Assembly (NCBI GenBank): GCA_001464955.1
Contig: LNEM01000030.1
Span: 620,001 to 684,000, forward strand
Direction: 5' to 3'
DNA: 64,000 nucleotides
Source: Rhizobiales bacterium Ga0077537
Lineage (GTDB): Bacteria; Pseudomonadota; Alphaproteobacteria; Rhizobiales; Hyphomicrobiaceae
Under the pieces are notes generated by a model, which saw nothing but the letters and a program-made list of their open reading frames with translations, was not told the origin of the DNA and made no database searches. Positions 27,036-35,431 of the stretch are shown here, piece after piece (position 1 is the first letter of the stretch; every line of letters starts with the position of its first letter). The position numbers and the translations under genes are program-made.

Positions 27036-27884
27036 ATGAAACTCTGCCGTTTCGGCCCGGCTGGCGCCGAGAAGCCGGGTCTTGTCGACGCCACGGGCAA
27101 GATCCGCGACCTGTCTGCCCACGTGAAGGACATCAACGGCGATGTGCTGTCCGACGCGGCGCTCGCCACCTTGAAGGCCATCGACCCGGCGTCGCTGCCC
27201 GAGGCTCCCGCGGGCGTCCGTATCGGTGCGCCGGTCGGCAACGTGCGGAACTTCATGGCCATCGGTCTCAACTACGCCGACCACGCCGCCGAGGCCGGGA
27301 TGCCGATCCCGACCGAGCCGATCATCTTCTACAAGCTCACCAACTGCATCTGCGGCCCCAACGACGACGTCATGATCCCGCGCGACTCGACCAAGCTCGA
27401 CTGGGAACTCGAGATCGCCTTCGTCGTCGGCAAGCGCTCGCGCTACGTCGATCTGAAGGATGCCCAGAGCCACATCGCCGGCTACACCATCTGCAACGAC
27501 GTTTCCGAGCGTCATTTCCAGATCGAGCGCGGCGGCCAGTGGATGAAGGGCAAATGCGCCGAGACCTTCGGCCCGCTCGGGCCGTGGCTCGTGACCCGCG
27601 ACGAGGTGAAGGACGTCAACAGCCTGCCGATGCACCTCGACCTGAACGGCAAGCGGATGCAGACCGGGTCGACCGCGACCATGATCTTCAAGTGCGACTT
27701 CATCCTGCACTACGTCTCGCAGTTCATGGTGCTGGAGCCCGGCGACGTCGTCACAACGGGCACGCCGCCCGGTGTCGGCCTCGGCATGAAGCCGCCCGTG
27801 TTCCTGAAGGCCGGTGACGTCATGACCCTGTCTATCGAGGGACTTGGACAGCAGCAGCAGAAGGTCGTGCCCTTCAAGCTCTGA
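27036..27884 (+). CDS. Fumarylacetoacetate hydrolase (FAH) fold family protein
   Basis: 282 aa with the FAH C-terminal fold. AIGLNYADHAAEAGMPIPTE, metal-ligand Glu residues in LDWELEIAFVVGK, and CNDVSERHFQIERGGQWMKGKC followed by TFGPLGPWLVT. TGTPPGVGLGMKPPVFLKAG is also typical. Members include 2-keto-3-deoxy-fuconate/arabonate hydrolases, acylpyruvases and oxaloacetate decarboxylases; the substrate here is not determinable. GAGGAGCG precedes ATG 27036. Ends at a clear terminator shared with the convergent DMT array. Confidence 0.93.
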   Translation: MKLCRFGPAGAEKPGLVDATGKIRDLSAHVKDINGDVLSDAALATLKAIDPASLPEAPAGVRIGAPVGNVRNFMAIGLNYADHAAEAGMPIPTEPIIFYKLTNCICGPNDDVMIPRDSTKLDWELEIAFVVGKRSRYVDLKDAQSHIAGYTICNDVSERHFQIERGGQWMKGKCAETFGPLGPWLVTRDEVKDVNSLPMHLDLNGKRMQTGSTATMIFKCDFILHYVSQFMVLEPGDVVTTGTPPGVGLGMKPPVFLKAGDVMTLSIEGLGQQQQKVVPFKL

Positions 27885-27911
27885 GGGTCGCGCCACCGAA
27901 GCATTTGGGAA

Positions 27912-27938
27912 GCGCCCGGCCACTGTGCCGGGCGTTTT
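27912..27938 (+). terminator. Intrinsic terminator after the FAH-family gene
   Basis: Perfect 8-bp stem CGCCCGGC (27913-27920) with GCCGGGCG (27927-27934), 6-nt loop, then TTTT. It ends transcription of the FAH-family gene just before the stop of the convergent DMT permease. Confidence 0.75.
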
Positions 27939-27945
27939 CGTTGGC

Positions 27946-28839
27946 TCAGCGCACGACGGCGGGCTGGGCCGCGGGGCTGCGCCGCATCGAGGCCCGCTCC
28001 CGGTAGAGGAGATAGAGCCCGGCCAACACGACCAGCCCCATGCCGGCCATCGACAGCGCATCGGGCACATGCCCCCAAACGACGTAGCCGAGCACCAGCG
28101 CCATCACGATCGACGAATAGCGGAACGGCGCCACCACGGGGATCTCTCCCGTCCGCATGGCGACGATGCCGAAGTGGTAGGCGAAGAACAGGCAGACGGC
28201 CGCCGCCATCAGCAACATGAGCGCCCGCGGTGTCGGCATGGGCCACGTCTCGAACGGGAACAGCGCGAGCCCCGCCAGCATGATCACCGCCGACGTCGCG
28301 AACGTCACGAAGATCGACGGCACGCTGTGATCGACAAAGCGCGTCGTGAGGTCTCGCGTCGCGGCGAAGACAAGGCACGCGAGCGCGAGCCACGCTTCTG
28401 GCACGAAGCTCTCGGTTCCCGGCTTGATGATCATCATGACGCCGACGAAGCCGAGGCCGGACGCCATCCAGCGCTGCCATCCGACGTGCGCGCCGAGCAG
28501 CACCGCCGCCCCCGCCGTCACCAGCAGCGGCGAAACCTGGATGATGGCGTTGGTCGTCGAGAGCGGCAGGTAGCGAAGCGCCGAGGCGACGAACAGCGTC
28601 GCGAGCACCGCCGACCCGAGCCGCAGCAACATGGCCGGCCGGATGAGAACGGATGGCGGCCGCCAGCCCCCCATGTTGCTGACGAACAGCCCCATGATGG
28701 CGGTGGCGACCACGCCCCTGAGAAAAATGATCTGCCCGGTTGGCAGTTCCTCGGTGACGAGTTTCACGATGGCGTCGTTCGTGATGAAGCCGGTCGCCGA
28801 GGCGAGCATCGCGAGCACGCCCTTCAGGTTCTCCGTCAC
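27946..28839 (-). CDS. DMT superfamily permease (EamA), copy 4 of a tandem array
   Basis: Ten-helix EamA transporter (297 aa), two internal repeats. GQIIFLRGVVATAIMGLFVS is helix 2; the second repeat carries EIPVVAPFRYSSIVMALVLGY and ends GLVVLAGLYLLYRER. The start is GTG 28839, overlapping the stop of the preceding permease (GTGA), so translation is coupled. Last of four paralogous permease genes transcribed leftward. Substrate unknown; relatives export amino acids and metabolites. Confidence 0.88.
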   Translation of the reverse strand: MTENLKGVLAMLASATGFITNDAIVKLVTEELPTGQIIFLRGVVATAIMGLFVSNMGGWRPPSVLIRPAMLLRLGSAVLATLFVASALRYLPLSTTNAIIQVSPLLVTAGAAVLLGAHVGWQRWMASGLGFVGVMMIIKPGTESFVPEAWLALACLVFAATRDLTTRFVDHSVPSIFVTFATSAVIMLAGLALFPFETWPMPTPRALMLLMAAAVCLFFAYHFGIVAMRTGEIPVVAPFRYSSIVMALVLGYVVWGHVPDALSMAGMGLVVLAGLYLLYRERASMRRSPAAQPAVVR

Positions 28840-29741
28840 GCGCGTGTCCTTTGCAGCCTGAGCTGGCGCTCGCGAAAGTACGTGTAGAGGCCAGCCGCGA
28901 TCACGATCGCCGTGCCGGTCAGCGCCATTGGATCGGGCCATTCGCCAAAGAGCAAGATGCCCGCGAAGATCGCCCAGAGGATGGCCGAGTACCGGAACGG
29001 CGACACCACGGCGACCTCGCCCCGCCGCATCGCTTCGATGATCAGCGAATAGCCGGCGACGAGGAACAGCGCCGCGCCCGCAATCAGCGCCAGCACGCGC
29101 GTTGGCGGCACGATCCACGTCTCGGCGAGCGCGAGGCCCGATGCGGCCGTGGTCACGGTGAGAGTCGAGATGAACGTGAGCAGCACCGTGGGCACGCCAC
29201 GATCGATCCGCCGGGTGGTGAGGTCGCGCAGCACGATGGCCGCGACCGACGCGAGTGCCACCAGCGACCAGCCATTGAACGCCGATGTTCCCGGCCGGAT
29301 GATGAGCAGCACCCCGATCAGCCCGACCCCCGTGGCGAGCCAGCGCCGCCATCCGACAGGCTCGCCAAGGAACAACGCCGCCCCCGCCGTCACGGCGAGC
29401 GGCAGGAATTGCAGGATCGCCGTCGTATCCGCGATTGGCATGTGGAAGAGCGCCGCGAGGAAGAGGAACGTCGCACCGATCTCCCCGATGTTGCGCAGCG
29501 CGATGAGCCGCCACTGCGAGCGCGGCGGCCAGGTCCGGAAGCCGCCGAGCCATGCCGCCAGGATGCCGGCGAGCACGATCGTGAACACCCCGCGAATGAA
29601 AATGGCTTGGCCGCCGGGAAGATCGCGCGCGGCGAGCTTCATGCATGCGTCGTTGACCGTGAACACCGCCTGCGATGCGACCATGGCGGCGATCGCGCGC
29701 CCGTTGCCGCTCGCCTCGTGGCCGTGATGGACCGCCGTCAT
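28836..29741 (-). CDS. DMT superfamily permease (EamA), copy 3 of a tandem array
   Basis: 301 aa, ten predicted helices. Features: GGQAIFIRGVFTIVLAGILA, GLIGVLLIIRPGTSAF (end of repeat 1), EVAVVSPFRYSAILWAIFAG and GTAIVIAAGLYTYFRERQ. Starts at ATG 29741 overlapping the previous gene's TGA by 4 bases. Paralogous to its neighbours throughout, with the same FRY motif in helix 9, but clearly diverged, so not a recent duplication. Confidence 0.88.
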   Translation of the reverse strand: MTAVHHGHEASGNGRAIAAMVASQAVFTVNDACMKLAARDLPGGQAIFIRGVFTIVLAGILAAWLGGFRTWPPRSQWRLIALRNIGEIGATFLFLAALFHMPIADTTAILQFLPLAVTAGAALFLGEPVGWRRWLATGVGLIGVLLIIRPGTSAFNGWSLVALASVAAIVLRDLTTRRIDRGVPTVLLTFISTLTVTTAASGLALAETWIVPPTRVLALIAGAALFLVAGYSLIIEAMRRGEVAVVSPFRYSAILWAIFAGILLFGEWPDPMALTGTAIVIAAGLYTYFRERQLRLQRTRA

Positions 29742-30622
29742 GTCGCGCCTCGGACAGCCCGTTGCCGCGCGAGCGACCGCTCTCGCCCGAACGCATAGAG
29801 CCCCGTCGCCACGACGAGCGCGATGCCGCCCCACGCCAGCGAGTTGGGCACCTCGCCCCAGACGAAGTAGCCGAGCAGCAGCGCCCACAGCAGCGTGAAG
29901 TACCGGAACGGCGCGATGGCCGACATCTCCGCGTTTCGCATGCCGAAGACGAGGAAGATGAATCCGACCGCCAGCGCCGCCCCGGCCGCGGCGGTGAAAA
30001 GGAGGCTCCGTACACCCGGTACCACCCACCCGGTCGCGGTCGCGAGACCAGCTCCGGCAACTGTCACCGCCGCCGCCGAGACGGCGCCGATCAGCAGTGT
30101 CGGGATCGAGCGATCGATCCGGCTCGTGGCGAGGTCGCGCGTCGACATGCACAGCATTGCGCCGACCGCGAGCATCGACCACCACGTGAAGCCCGATGTG
30201 CCGGGCTGCAGGATCAGGAGCACGCCGGCAAGACCGATGAGGCCGGCGACCCACCGCCGCCATCCCACCGCCTCTGCGAACAGCAGCGAGGCCGCCAGCG
30301 TCGTGACCAGGGGGATGAACTGCAGGATGGCCGTGGCGTTCGCGATCGGCATCGTGACGAGCGCGCCGACGAAGCAGATCCCCGCGCCGACCTCTGCGAG
30401 GACTCTGACGACCACTGGCAGCGAGAGCATCCCCGGATGCCACGCGAGCTGCCGCTGGGCGAGACCGGCCGCACTGAGGATGAGGCACGCCACCAGTCCG
30501 CGCCCTGCGATCGTTTGCCCGAGGCCGGTTTCGGCCACGGCGACGCGCGCCAGCGCATCCGCTGTCATCATCGCGGCCCCGGCGCCGATCACGGCCGCAA
30601 TTCCGGTCAGGTTGTTCTTCAT
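29738..30622 (-). CDS. DMT superfamily permease (EamA), copy 2 of a tandem array
   Basis: 294 aa. MKNNLTGIAAVIGAGAAMMT opens the protein at ATG 30622; the frame runs further upstream but into copy 1. Conserved stretches are GLGQTIAGRGLVACLILSA, GLAGVLLILQPGTSGF, EMSAIAPFRYFTLLWALLLG and GIALVVATGLYAFGRER. Lies 25 bases downstream of copy 1 and overlaps copy 3 by 4 bases. Confidence 0.88.
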   Translation of the reverse strand: MKNNLTGIAAVIGAGAAMMTADALARVAVAETGLGQTIAGRGLVACLILSAAGLAQRQLAWHPGMLSLPVVVRVLAEVGAGICFVGALVTMPIANATAILQFIPLVTTLAASLLFAEAVGWRRWVAGLIGLAGVLLILQPGTSGFTWWSMLAVGAMLCMSTRDLATSRIDRSIPTLLIGAVSAAAVTVAGAGLATATGWVVPGVRSLLFTAAAGAALAVGFIFLVFGMRNAEMSAIAPFRYFTLLWALLLGYFVWGEVPNSLAWGGIALVVATGLYAFGRERSLARQRAVRGAT

Positions 30623-30647
30623 GTGGCGGGGGGCTGTCCAGCGGGTG

Positions 30648-31583
30648 TCAGGGGCGGGGACGATTGGCGAGGCGCCTGAGCGACTGCTCGCGATAGAACG
30701 TGTAGAGGCCGGCAGCAACCACGATCGCGGTGCCGACGAGCGTCAGCGCATCGGGGAAATGGCCGAACACGAGCACGCCGGACACGATGGCGAAGATGAT
30801 GATCGTGTAGCGGAACGGTGCCACGGCCGAGATGTCGGCCGAGCGCACGGAGATGATCACGCACATCTGCCCGATGAGAGAGAAGATGCCCGCCGCCATC
30901 ATCGTCGCCACGAGACCGACGGATGGCGTCGACCAGCCGGCGAACGGCGCGACGACGAGGCTCGATGCCGTCACCGCGGCTGCCGACAGCATCATGATGA
31001 TCGGCGGCGGGACGCTGCGGTCGACATAGCGCGTCGCAAGGTCCCGCATCGTGGCGCCGAGCACCGACACGATGCCGGCGAGCGCCCACCAGTTGAAGGC
31101 GCTGGAGCCCGGCCGGATGATCAGCAGCACGCCCAGGAGGCCGACGATCGTCGCCGTCCAGCGTCGCCAGCCGACCTTCTCGCCGAGAAATAGCGCCGAC
31201 GCCGCGGTGATCGAGAGCGGGATGAGCTGGCCGACCGCCGTCAGGTCGGCGTAGGGCATCCGCGCCAGCGCCAGCTGGAAGCCCCAGGCCCCGGTGGTAT
31301 CGCCGGCAGCCCGCAGCGCCATTGCCCGCGACAAGGCCCGGTGCAGGAGCGGAAGCGCACCGAGCCAGATCGCGATCAGCAGCCCACCGGTCGTCACGAA
31401 CAATCCGCGTATGAACAGGAGTTCGCTCGTTGGCGCCTGGCCCGAGGCGAGCTTCATGATCGTGTCGCCACAGGCGAACGAGAGGCATGCGGCGGTCATG
31501 AAGAGGATGCCGCGCACGTTCGACACGGCCACGGGCGCGTCCGTCAGGACCCGCGCAAGTCTCGCCGCTGGTCCCTCGCCCAC
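30648..31583 (-). CDS. DMT superfamily permease (EamA), copy 1 (first gene) of a tandem array
   Basis: 311 aa from GTG 31583, with a GAGGGCGGGG purine stretch upstream; a start further downstream nearer the first helix (GILFMTAACLSFACGDTIMK) cannot be excluded. ELLFIRGLFVTTGGLLIAIW, GLLGVLLIIRPGSSAFNWW, DISAVAPFRYTIIIFAIVSG and GTAIVVAAGLYTFYREQ give the EamA double repeat. First in a leftward operon of four permeases; divergent from the XRE regulator 163 bp away, which could control it. Confidence 0.87.
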   Translation of the reverse strand: MGEGPAARLARVLTDAPVAVSNVRGILFMTAACLSFACGDTIMKLASGQAPTSELLFIRGLFVTTGGLLIAIWLGALPLLHRALSRAMALRAAGDTTGAWGFQLALARMPYADLTAVGQLIPLSITAASALFLGEKVGWRRWTATIVGLLGVLLIIRPGSSAFNWWALAGIVSVLGATMRDLATRYVDRSVPPPIIMMLSAAAVTASSLVVAPFAGWSTPSVGLVATMMAAGIFSLIGQMCVIISVRSADISAVAPFRYTIIIFAIVSGVLVFGHFPDALTLVGTAIVVAAGLYTFYREQSLRRLANRPRP

Positions 31584-31709
31584 GCTCGGCCCCGCCCTCG
31601 TTGCTCAGGCCCGTCGCCCGAATGGAAGCCAGAAGCTATAGCCACTCGGTCGATGCGATCCAGTTCAAACGAGCCGTCTTGCCCAGCCCCGAGCCAGCCG
31701 CTAGGTTTC

Positions 31710-31739
31710 GGCAAATGAGGGCAAATTCCGGCAAGTGCG
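31710..31739. promoter_or_regulatory. Three direct repeats of GGCAAxT-type sequence at exact 10-bp spacing
   Basis: GGCAAAT (31710-31716), GGCAAAT (31720-31726) and GGCAAGT (31730-31736) are spaced exactly one helical turn apart, so all three face the same side of the DNA. They end just before the ribosome-binding site of the XRE gene and lie in the divergent region with the DMT operon. This resembles a cooperative operator; the binding protein is unknown, and autoregulation by the XRE protein is a natural guess. Confidence 0.45.
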
Positions 31740-31746
31740 AGGGGCC

Positions 31747-32544
31747 ATGACCGCGCTGATGAGCGACGGCGCACGCGAGGCGTTCGTGCGCCGGATCCGG
31801 CTCGAAATGGCGAAGCGGGGCCTCACCCGCGAGGCGCTCGCCGAACTGGCGTCCGTCAAGGAGCGAACGCTCGGAAACCTGCTTTCCGGCCAGTCTGTAC
31901 GCGACGTGACCGTGGCCCGGATCGCGCGCGCCCTCGACATCGAGCTTGAAGCCTGGACGGCGCCAGAGGCGGCGCAGACTGCCCCTCCAGCCCCCGATAG
32001 CGCACGCGCGGCGGAAGCCTACGGTGGCTACATGATGGCGGCATGGGAGCCCTACATCGGCGCCTACGTGGCCTATCGGCGCGTGTTTTCGCCGGGCGAC
32101 CAGCTCTATCGCTCGATCTACGACATCGACTGGGACGAGGCCCTGTCCCGCTTGCGCTTCCTCGAACTGCAGCGCTTCAAGGGCCGCAACAACAAGACAG
32201 TCACCATGAATCACGGTGGCGGCATCTACATCAGCCCGCACACGGGGCTCCTGCAGTTGCTCACGACCTTTCAGGGCGCACTCCGCCTCGTCACGCTGAC
32301 GAAGTTCCGTATGGCCGACAACCGTCTGCGCGGGGTGATCCTGACACAGAGCGACCGTGACCATTTCTTCGAACCGTCCGTCTCGGCCATTTACCTCCAG
32401 CGCATCGAGGGCAAGTCGAAGCTGGCCGATCTCGAGCGCCTGGTGGGGCCGGTAGGCCCCGACGATCCCGCCTTTGCCGATGCGAGCGCGGAACTCGCCG
32501 ATATCGAGCGCTCGGGCGTCTTCATCGCCGGGCTGCGCCGTTGA
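31747..32544 (+). CDS. XRE-family HTH protein with an unassigned C-terminal domain
   Basis: 265 aa. N-terminal helix-turn-helix (about residues 10-65): RIRLEMAKRGLTREALAELA, then SVKERTLGNLLSGQSVRDVT. A Pro/Ala linker follows, then a domain of about 170 residues (from GGYMMAAWEPYIGAYVAYRR) with no motif I can name; it contains RFKGRNNKTVTMNHGGGIYI and ends near ERSGVFIAGLRR. The domain may sense a ligand. ATG 31747 has GCGAGGGG upstream. The divergent DMT array is the obvious possible target. No homology search was possible. Confidence 0.75.
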   Translation: MTALMSDGAREAFVRRIRLEMAKRGLTREALAELASVKERTLGNLLSGQSVRDVTVARIARALDIELEAWTAPEAAQTAPPAPDSARAAEAYGGYMMAAWEPYIGAYVAYRRVFSPGDQLYRSIYDIDWDEALSRLRFLELQRFKGRNNKTVTMNHGGGIYISPHTGLLQLLTTFQGALRLVTLTKFRMADNRLRGVILTQSDRDHFFEPSVSAIYLQRIEGKSKLADLERLVGPVGPDDPAFADASAELADIERSGVFIAGLRR

Positions 32545-32583
32545 TGAGGCACATCTCTGGCGCCTGCGGCCGGGCGTGTCGCC

Positions 32584-34203
32584 TCACGCCGCCTCGGTCG
32601 CGAGCACCAGATCCGCCGCCTTCTCGCCGATCATGATCGACGGTGCGTTGGTGTTGCCGGAGGTCAGAGTCGGCATGATCGAGGCGTCGGCGACGCGAAG
32701 TCCGGCGATCCCGCGCACGCGAAGCTGGTCGTCGACCACCGCCATCCGGTCCGAGCCCATCTTGCACGTGCCGACCGGGTGATAGGTCGTCTCGCCAGCC
32801 CGCTTCACCCAGTCGATGATCTCGTCGTCCTTGGCCAGCGCCTCCCCCGGCGCGATCTCGGAGACGCCGAGTGGCGCCATCGCTTTCGCCGTCATGATCG
32901 AGCGCGCGATCCGGATCGCCTTCACCGTCAGCTCGGCATCGACCGGTTCCGCGAGGAAGTTGAACGTGATCGCGGGCGCCCGGCGCGGATCGGACGATGT
33001 GATGTGGATATGGCCCTTGCTCTCCGGCCGCATCGGATGCGCGTAGCAGGTCATGCCGGATTGCGTCGCGATGCGCGGCCCCTTGGGGCCGGGCTCCGTC
33101 AGCATCGGCACCCAGCCGAGCAGCAGGTCGGGCGCGTCGAGGCCCTCCCGCGACCGGACGAACGCGCGCAGCGGCGCTGCCACCATGGCGAGCATGCTGT
33201 CCTGCCCGGTCACGTAGCGCAGCGCCTGATTGACGAGGCCGAGCCCGCGTCCGCGATCGTTGAAGGTGAGCCCGCGCGTCGCAACCGACCAACGGGTGCG
33301 CGGTGCGTAATGATCGCGAAGGTTCTCGCCGACGCCGGGCAGATCGTGCTGGACCGTGATCCCGAGCCCCTTGAGGCGCTCCGCCTGCCCGATCCCCGAA
33401 AGTTCGAGGATCTGCGGCGAGTTGATCGAGCCCGCCGAGATCACCACTTCGCGCCTTGCCCGCGCCACTTGTGACCGGCCGCCGACCGAGTAGCGCACAC
33501 CGACGCAACGCTTGCCCTCGAGAACGACGCCCTCCGTGTGCGCCTCCGTGATGATTCGCAGATTCGGCCGCTGGCGCGCGGGATCGAGATAGCAGTGCGC
33601 CGTGCTCTGGCGGCGCCCGCCCGAGATCGACGCCTGGCTCATGGCGATGCCGTCCTGCTGGGCGCCGTTGTAGTCCGGGTTGTGCCGGATGCCGACTTCG
33701 TTCGCGGCCGCGATGATCGCCTTGTAGAGCGGCGCCCGAGGCTCGGGGTTCGTGATGCGGAGCGGTCCCTCGCGGCCACGGAACGCGTCGTCTCCGTCTC
33801 CGCGGTAGCTTTCCATGCGCTTGAAGTAGGGAAGCACGTCGCGATAGGCCCAGCCCCGGTTGCCCATCTGTGCCCAGGTGTCGAAGTCCTGCGCCTGTCC
33901 CCGCACGAACGCGAGCCCGTTGATCGAACTCGATCCGCCGAGGATCTTCCCGCGCGGCACCGGAAGGCGCCGCCCGTTGGTCGACGCTTCGGGCTCCGAC
34001 GAATAGAGCCAGTTCGCGGCCGGATTGGAGATGAGCTTCGCGTACCCGATCGGGATGTGCATCCACGGATGGCTGGCCGGGCCGGCCTCGATCAACAGGA
34101 CCTTGTTACGACTGTCGGCCGAGAGCCGGCTGGCCAGGGCTGCACCAGCCGACCCTGCGCCCACGACGATGAAGTCGTAGGTTTCGTTCTTCTCCTCGAC
34201 CAC
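32584..34203 (-). CDS. GMC-family FAD-dependent oxidoreductase (choline dehydrogenase-like)
   Basis: 539 aa flavoprotein that oxidises alcohol groups. FAD-binding DFIVVGAGSAGAALASRLS near residue 10, GMC signature 1 PRGKILGGSSSINGLAFVRG, signature 2 GSINSPQILELSGIG, and active-site His/Asn in TTYHPVGTCKMG and SGNTNAPSIMIGEKAADLVL. BetA-like in overall layout, but no betaine genes are nearby, so choline is not assumed. GTG 34203 is the only start before the FAD motif. Last gene of a minus-strand catabolic operon. Confidence 0.94.
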   Translation of the reverse strand: MVEEKNETYDFIVVGAGSAGAALASRLSADSRNKVLLIEAGPASHPWMHIPIGYAKLISNPAANWLYSSEPEASTNGRRLPVPRGKILGGSSSINGLAFVRGQAQDFDTWAQMGNRGWAYRDVLPYFKRMESYRGDGDDAFRGREGPLRITNPEPRAPLYKAIIAAANEVGIRHNPDYNGAQQDGIAMSQASISGGRRQSTAHCYLDPARQRPNLRIITEAHTEGVVLEGKRCVGVRYSVGGRSQVARARREVVISAGSINSPQILELSGIGQAERLKGLGITVQHDLPGVGENLRDHYAPRTRWSVATRGLTFNDRGRGLGLVNQALRYVTGQDSMLAMVAAPLRAFVRSREGLDAPDLLLGWVPMLTEPGPKGPRIATQSGMTCYAHPMRPESKGHIHITSSDPRRAPAITFNFLAEPVDAELTVKAIRIARSIMTAKAMAPLGVSEIAPGEALAKDDEIIDWVKRAGETTYHPVGTCKMGSDRMAVVDDQLRVRGIAGLRVADASIMPTLTSGNTNAPSIMIGEKAADLVLATEAA

Positions 34204-34256
34204 GTGTCACTCCGGATGGATATGTTTTGAATCGGTCTGGATCACGGTCCGAACGA

Positions 34257-35417
34257 TCACGCTGCCTTTCGGCCCCACAGCTTCTCCGAGGCGATCCGCG
34301 CCCCGTCGGCCGCCGAACGGAGCTTCACCCAGACGATCTCCTCGGCCACGTACTCGCGGCCGGCGAACGTGCCGAATCCGCAGTCCGTGCCTGCGATCAC
34401 GCGCTCCTTGTCGCCCACCGCAGCGACGGCCTCCTGAAGCCGTCGCGCCACGACCTGCGGATGCTCGACGAAATTGGTGGTCGTATCGAGCACGCCGGGC
34501 ACGAGCAGCATGTGCGGCGGCAGCGGGTGAGCGGCCAGCGCTTCGTATTCGTGCTGATGCCGCGGGTTGGCGAACTCGATGGAAAGCGCCCCGACGTTCG
34601 CCCGATAGAGTTCCGGCAGGATCGTCGCCATGGCGATGTCGTAGATGTGCGGCCCGTCGTTGTTCCCCCAGCAGACGTGCAACCGTACCCGCTCGCGGGG
34701 AATGCCCGCGAGCCCTTTGTTGATGGCTGCGACATGCAACTCCAGCTGCTTGAGGAAGCCGGTTTCGTCGAGTTTCCCGAAGAAGCGGTGTCGCTCCATC
34801 GCCAGATCCGGACTGTCGATCTGCAGCACGTGCCCGGCCTCGTGAATCGCCCGGTATTCGTTGCCGAGGGCCTCCGCGAGCGCCATGAGGTAGGCCTCGT
34901 GGCTGTCGTAGTGCTGGTTGATCATGGTCGTCGCGACGATGCCGGGCGACGGCGCCGTCATGAACGTCTCCCGGAACCCGCCGCCGAGCGCCTTGAGCCG
35001 TTCGGCGTCGACCCGGATCGGCTTGCCGTCCACATACCGCACCTCGCCGAGCGCTGCCGGCGCGTTCGACAGCTTCGCGCCATGCGGAAATCGCGCGGCC
35101 GCCTGCCGGGCGTAGCTCGGAAACTCGATCTGGTCTCGCGCGGGCGGACGCTTCGACTCGCCCCCGAAGCCGCACATGCAGCGCGGCACATAGGTCTGGA
35201 AGCCGACTCGCGATTGCTCGCCGTCGTTGCCGACGTCGACCCCGGATTTCACCTGCTGCGCGATCACATAGGCCGTCGCGGCCTCGACCTCCTTGGCGAG
35301 CACGTCCTTGTCGATCGCCTCGCCCGCCTCCTCCCGGATGAGCATGTCGGCGAGGCGCTCGTTGCGCGGCAGGCTGCCGACGTGCGTCGTCAGGATGCGA
35401 TCGGTACTGGCTAGCAT
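34257..35417 (-). CDS. MetE C-terminal-like (cobalamin-independent methionine synthase / CoM transferase-like) protein
   Basis: 386 aa TIM barrel related to the catalytic half of MetE and to epoxyalkane:coenzyme M transferase. Metal-ligand type Cys/His positions are RLHVCWGNNDG and IAGTDCGFGTFAG; the N-terminal TTHVGSLPRNERLADMLI is characteristic. Without the N-terminal MetE domain it is unlikely to be the main methionine synthase. An upstream GTG at 35435 is in frame, but ATG 35417 with GGAG at 7-8 bases is preferred. 15 bases after the Mo-subunit stop, so in the same operon. Confidence 0.88.
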   Translation of the reverse strand: MLASTDRILTTHVGSLPRNERLADMLIREEAGEAIDKDVLAKEVEAATAYVIAQQVKSGVDVGNDGEQSRVGFQTYVPRCMCGFGGESKRPPARDQIEFPSYARQAAARFPHGAKLSNAPAALGEVRYVDGKPIRVDAERLKALGGGFRETFMTAPSPGIVATTMINQHYDSHEAYLMALAEALGNEYRAIHEAGHVLQIDSPDLAMERHRFFGKLDETGFLKQLELHVAAINKGLAGIPRERVRLHVCWGNNDGPHIYDIAMATILPELYRANVGALSIEFANPRHQHEYEALAAHPLPPHMLLVPGVLDTTTNFVEHPQVVARRLQEAVAAVGDKERVIAGTDCGFGTFAGREYVAEEIVWVKLRSAADGARIASEKLWGRKAA

Positions 35418-35431
35418 GGATGGGCTCCGGT

